Below, in pieces: positions 63,013-64,000 of a stretch of DNA of 64,000 nucleotides. The notes under the pieces are model-generated. The model ran no database searches. It was not told the origin of the DNA and worked only from the letters and a program-made list of their open reading frames with translations. The translations under genes were made by a program, and so were the position numbers. Origin of the DNA: Bacteroidota bacterium (GTDB taxonomy: Bacteria > Bacteroidota > Bacteroidia > Bacteroidales > FEN-979); contig JAPLDL010000015.1 of NCBI GenBank assembly GCA_026391735.1, positions 62,001-126,000 of the forward strand. The letters are read 5' to 3'. Numbering within the stretch: the first letter of the stretch is position 1; every line of letters begins with the position of its first letter.

Positions 63013-63506
63013 CTGTTCCCGATTTGAATGGAGTCTCCCGAAAAAAATATTTTGTAAGGGGGGATAATGGTTTCCCTGAGCCCGATAGACTGAGTTCTCT
63101 TATTCAGTTCGGTTAGCTTGCTTTCGAACATCAGGGAAGACCGTGCAGTGATATACTCAAACCTCAGCTCTTTCAGCTCCGTTTTCGTCTTTTCTATCTC
63201 CTTGTACAACCTTTCGGTATTGTAGGTGTTTGCGATATAAAACAAGGTCAGTACGGCCAGGTAGATCAGGAATGGTACATTATTAACAACACTGTTCTTC
63301 GAAAGGTAATCGCCTCCCAGTACGTCCTGCACCCTTTTGCGGCCCCTGTGGGATTTTTTAGGTGTTTTAACTTCGGGGACAGCTTTCTGATCGTCTTCCT
63401 TAGGAGCATCGGCAACTTCTTCTGTCGGATTGGGTTCATAGGAAATATCCTTCCATTCGGTTTCCACCGGATTTTCCCTCATTTTATTTTCCCTGAATTC
63501 GCTCAC
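63009..63506 (-). CDS. ftsL: FtsL-like cell-division protein
   Basis: A 165-residue bitopic protein. An unusually long cytoplasmic N-terminus (about 75 residues, acidic then basic SHRGRKR) is followed by a transmembrane helix at about 76-94 and a periplasmic coiled coil (about 96-150), ending in TIIPPYKIFFSGDSIQIGNR. The position between rsmH and ftsI and the topology identify it; sequence identity within FtsL is always low. With FtsB and FtsQ it activates FtsWI. 49 bp after rsmH, that gap being largely a heptamer array. Confidence 0.85.
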   Translation of the reverse strand: MSEFRENKMRENPVETEWKDISYEPNPTEEVADAPKEDDQKAVPEVKTPKKSHRGRKRVQDVLGGDYLSKNSVVNNVPFLIYLAVLTLFYIANTYNTERLYKEIEKTKTELKELRFEYITARSSLMFESKLTELNKRTQSIGLRETIIPPYKIFFSGDSIQIGNR

Positions 63507-63518
63507 TCCTGATTTTTT

Positions 63519-63550
63519 CGATATCTGATATCCGATATCCGATATCTGAT
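63519..63550 (-). repeat. Heptamer array between rsmH and ftsL
   Basis: Coding strand: AGATATC-GGATATC-GGATATC-AGATATC, four 7-bp units starting 9 bp after the rsmH stop codon (63556-63558). Same family as the array after mraY. Confidence 0.8.
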
Positions 63551-63555
63551 TTTCT

Positions 63556-64000
63556 TTATTTTTTTTCCGCTACCCTAAGCCTTGCACTCCTCGCCCGGCT
63601 ATTCAATTCAATTTCTTCATCCCCTGCGACTAACGCTTTCCTTGTAAGATTGATCCAGGGCGACAGCATATTGCCATAAAAATCCTTTCTGAGCTCACCT
63701 TCAAGATTTCCGGTTTTGAACAGGTTCTTGACCAATTTGTCTTCCAGTGAATGGTAACTGATGACCGCCAGTCGGCCGGCAGTTCCGAGAACATCCAGGC
63801 ACTGACCGAGGAAATCCTCCAATGAGGTCATTTCCTGGTTGACCTCGATTCGTAATGCCTGAAAAACCTGCGCCAGGTATTTGTTCTCTTTTCCTCTTTC
63901 GGCGCAGGTTTTTGCGATGGCAACAAGCTCAGTCGTAGAAGCAATTTCTTTTTCCCTGCGTGAATCCGTTATCCTTGACGCAAGTTTCCTGGCATTGATT
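63556..64000 (-). CDS. rsmH: 16S rRNA (cytosine(1402)-N4)-methyltransferase, N-terminus beyond right edge
   Basis: The last 147 codons of rsmH (mraW); the 5' end is off the right edge. In frame upstream of the internal Met at 63831 the sequence reads KYLAQVFQALRIEVNQEM, a hallmark of RsmH, and then LAVISYHSLEDKLVKNLFK and the C-terminal LTRKALVAGDEEIELNSRARSARLRVAEK. It methylates N4 of C1402 in 16S rRNA and is the customary first gene of the division and cell-wall cluster. Confidence 0.95.
   Translation of the reverse strand, partial: INARKLASRITDSRREKEIASTTELVAIAKTCAERGKENKYLAQVFQALRIEVNQEMTSLEDFLGQCLDVLGTAGRLAVISYHSLEDKLVKNLFKTGNLEGELRKDFYGNMLSPWINLTRKALVAGDEEIELNSRARSARLRVAEKK

Overview
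The window is a stretch of chromosome from a member of the Bacteroidota, most likely Bacteroidales or a close relative. The evidence is a SusC/SusD polysaccharide-utilization locus, GldB, a secreted protein with a type IX secretion (type B) C-terminal domain, lineage-typical neighbours (DUF3822 next to rsmD, an HsdR_N protein divergent from holA), and at least twelve exact copies of the Bacteroidota -7 promoter element TAnnTTTG in front of genes. No tRNA, rRNA, phage, insertion sequence or CRISPR array is visible. No gap between genes exceeds 300 bp; the largest are 11326-11618 and 27383-27662.

Region 1 (1-14477, all minus strand) is a complete-looking glycan locus. From upstream to downstream it holds a membrane-spanning regulator with a beta-propeller, Y_Y_Y domain and LuxR-type helix-turn-helix, then SusC, SusD, an Ig-like plus LamG surface lipoprotein, a PF10091/GH144-type glucanase lipoprotein, a GH3 beta-glucosidase, and a second PF10091 enzyme cut by the left edge. 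GH144 plus GH3 points to beta-1,2-glucan (inference). A 13-bp hairpin followed by a T-run separates the binding-protein half of the operon from the enzyme half.

Region 2 (14522-28975) is metabolic and housekeeping: an SDR, two tandem acyl-CoA synthetases, holA, an orphan HsdR_N protein, a DUF4010 membrane protein, DUF3822, rsmD, DUF2795, then an aspartate aminotransferase - GTP-PEP carboxykinase - cobalamin adenosyltransferase group, a DUF7935-like protein and an AlkD-like protein. Region 3 (28994-49769) holds a large T9SS cargo protein, alaS, an M23 peptidase - MerR - alkyltransferase-like - Mrp - NifU run, nadE with a small outer-membrane barrel, gldB, yifB/comM, a UbiA prenyltransferase, an O-methyltransferase, an orphan ABC ATPase, a heptose-phosphate kinase and an overlapping reductase/SDR/membrane-protein trio. 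Region 4 (49857-64000, all minus strand) is the division and cell-wall cluster in the order rsmH, ftsL, ftsI, murE, mraY, murD remnant, ftsW, murG, murC, ftsQ, ftsA, ftsZ.

Two things stand out. First, the murD slot holds only the C-terminal domain of MurD (about 198 residues instead of about 445), and the substrate-binding motifs of that domain are themselves degenerate, so this cannot be a working D-glutamate ligase. Its start codon lies inside a short tandem-repeat array. Second, that array is one of several arrays of imperfect 7-bp repeats that begin at or just after stop codons (rsmD, the alkyltransferase-like gene, the aminotransferase, mraY, rsmH). One more lies inside the alaS coding sequence, where it encodes a heptapeptide repeat. 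A 12-unit, 8-bp array with inverted copies lies between two divergent promoters at 27460-27628. This looks like an undescribed repeat-generating process and may have accompanied the loss of the 5' part of murD.

Several start codons were moved downstream of the longest open frame because homologous N-termini, signal peptides or hairpins argue for it; these are noted entry by entry.
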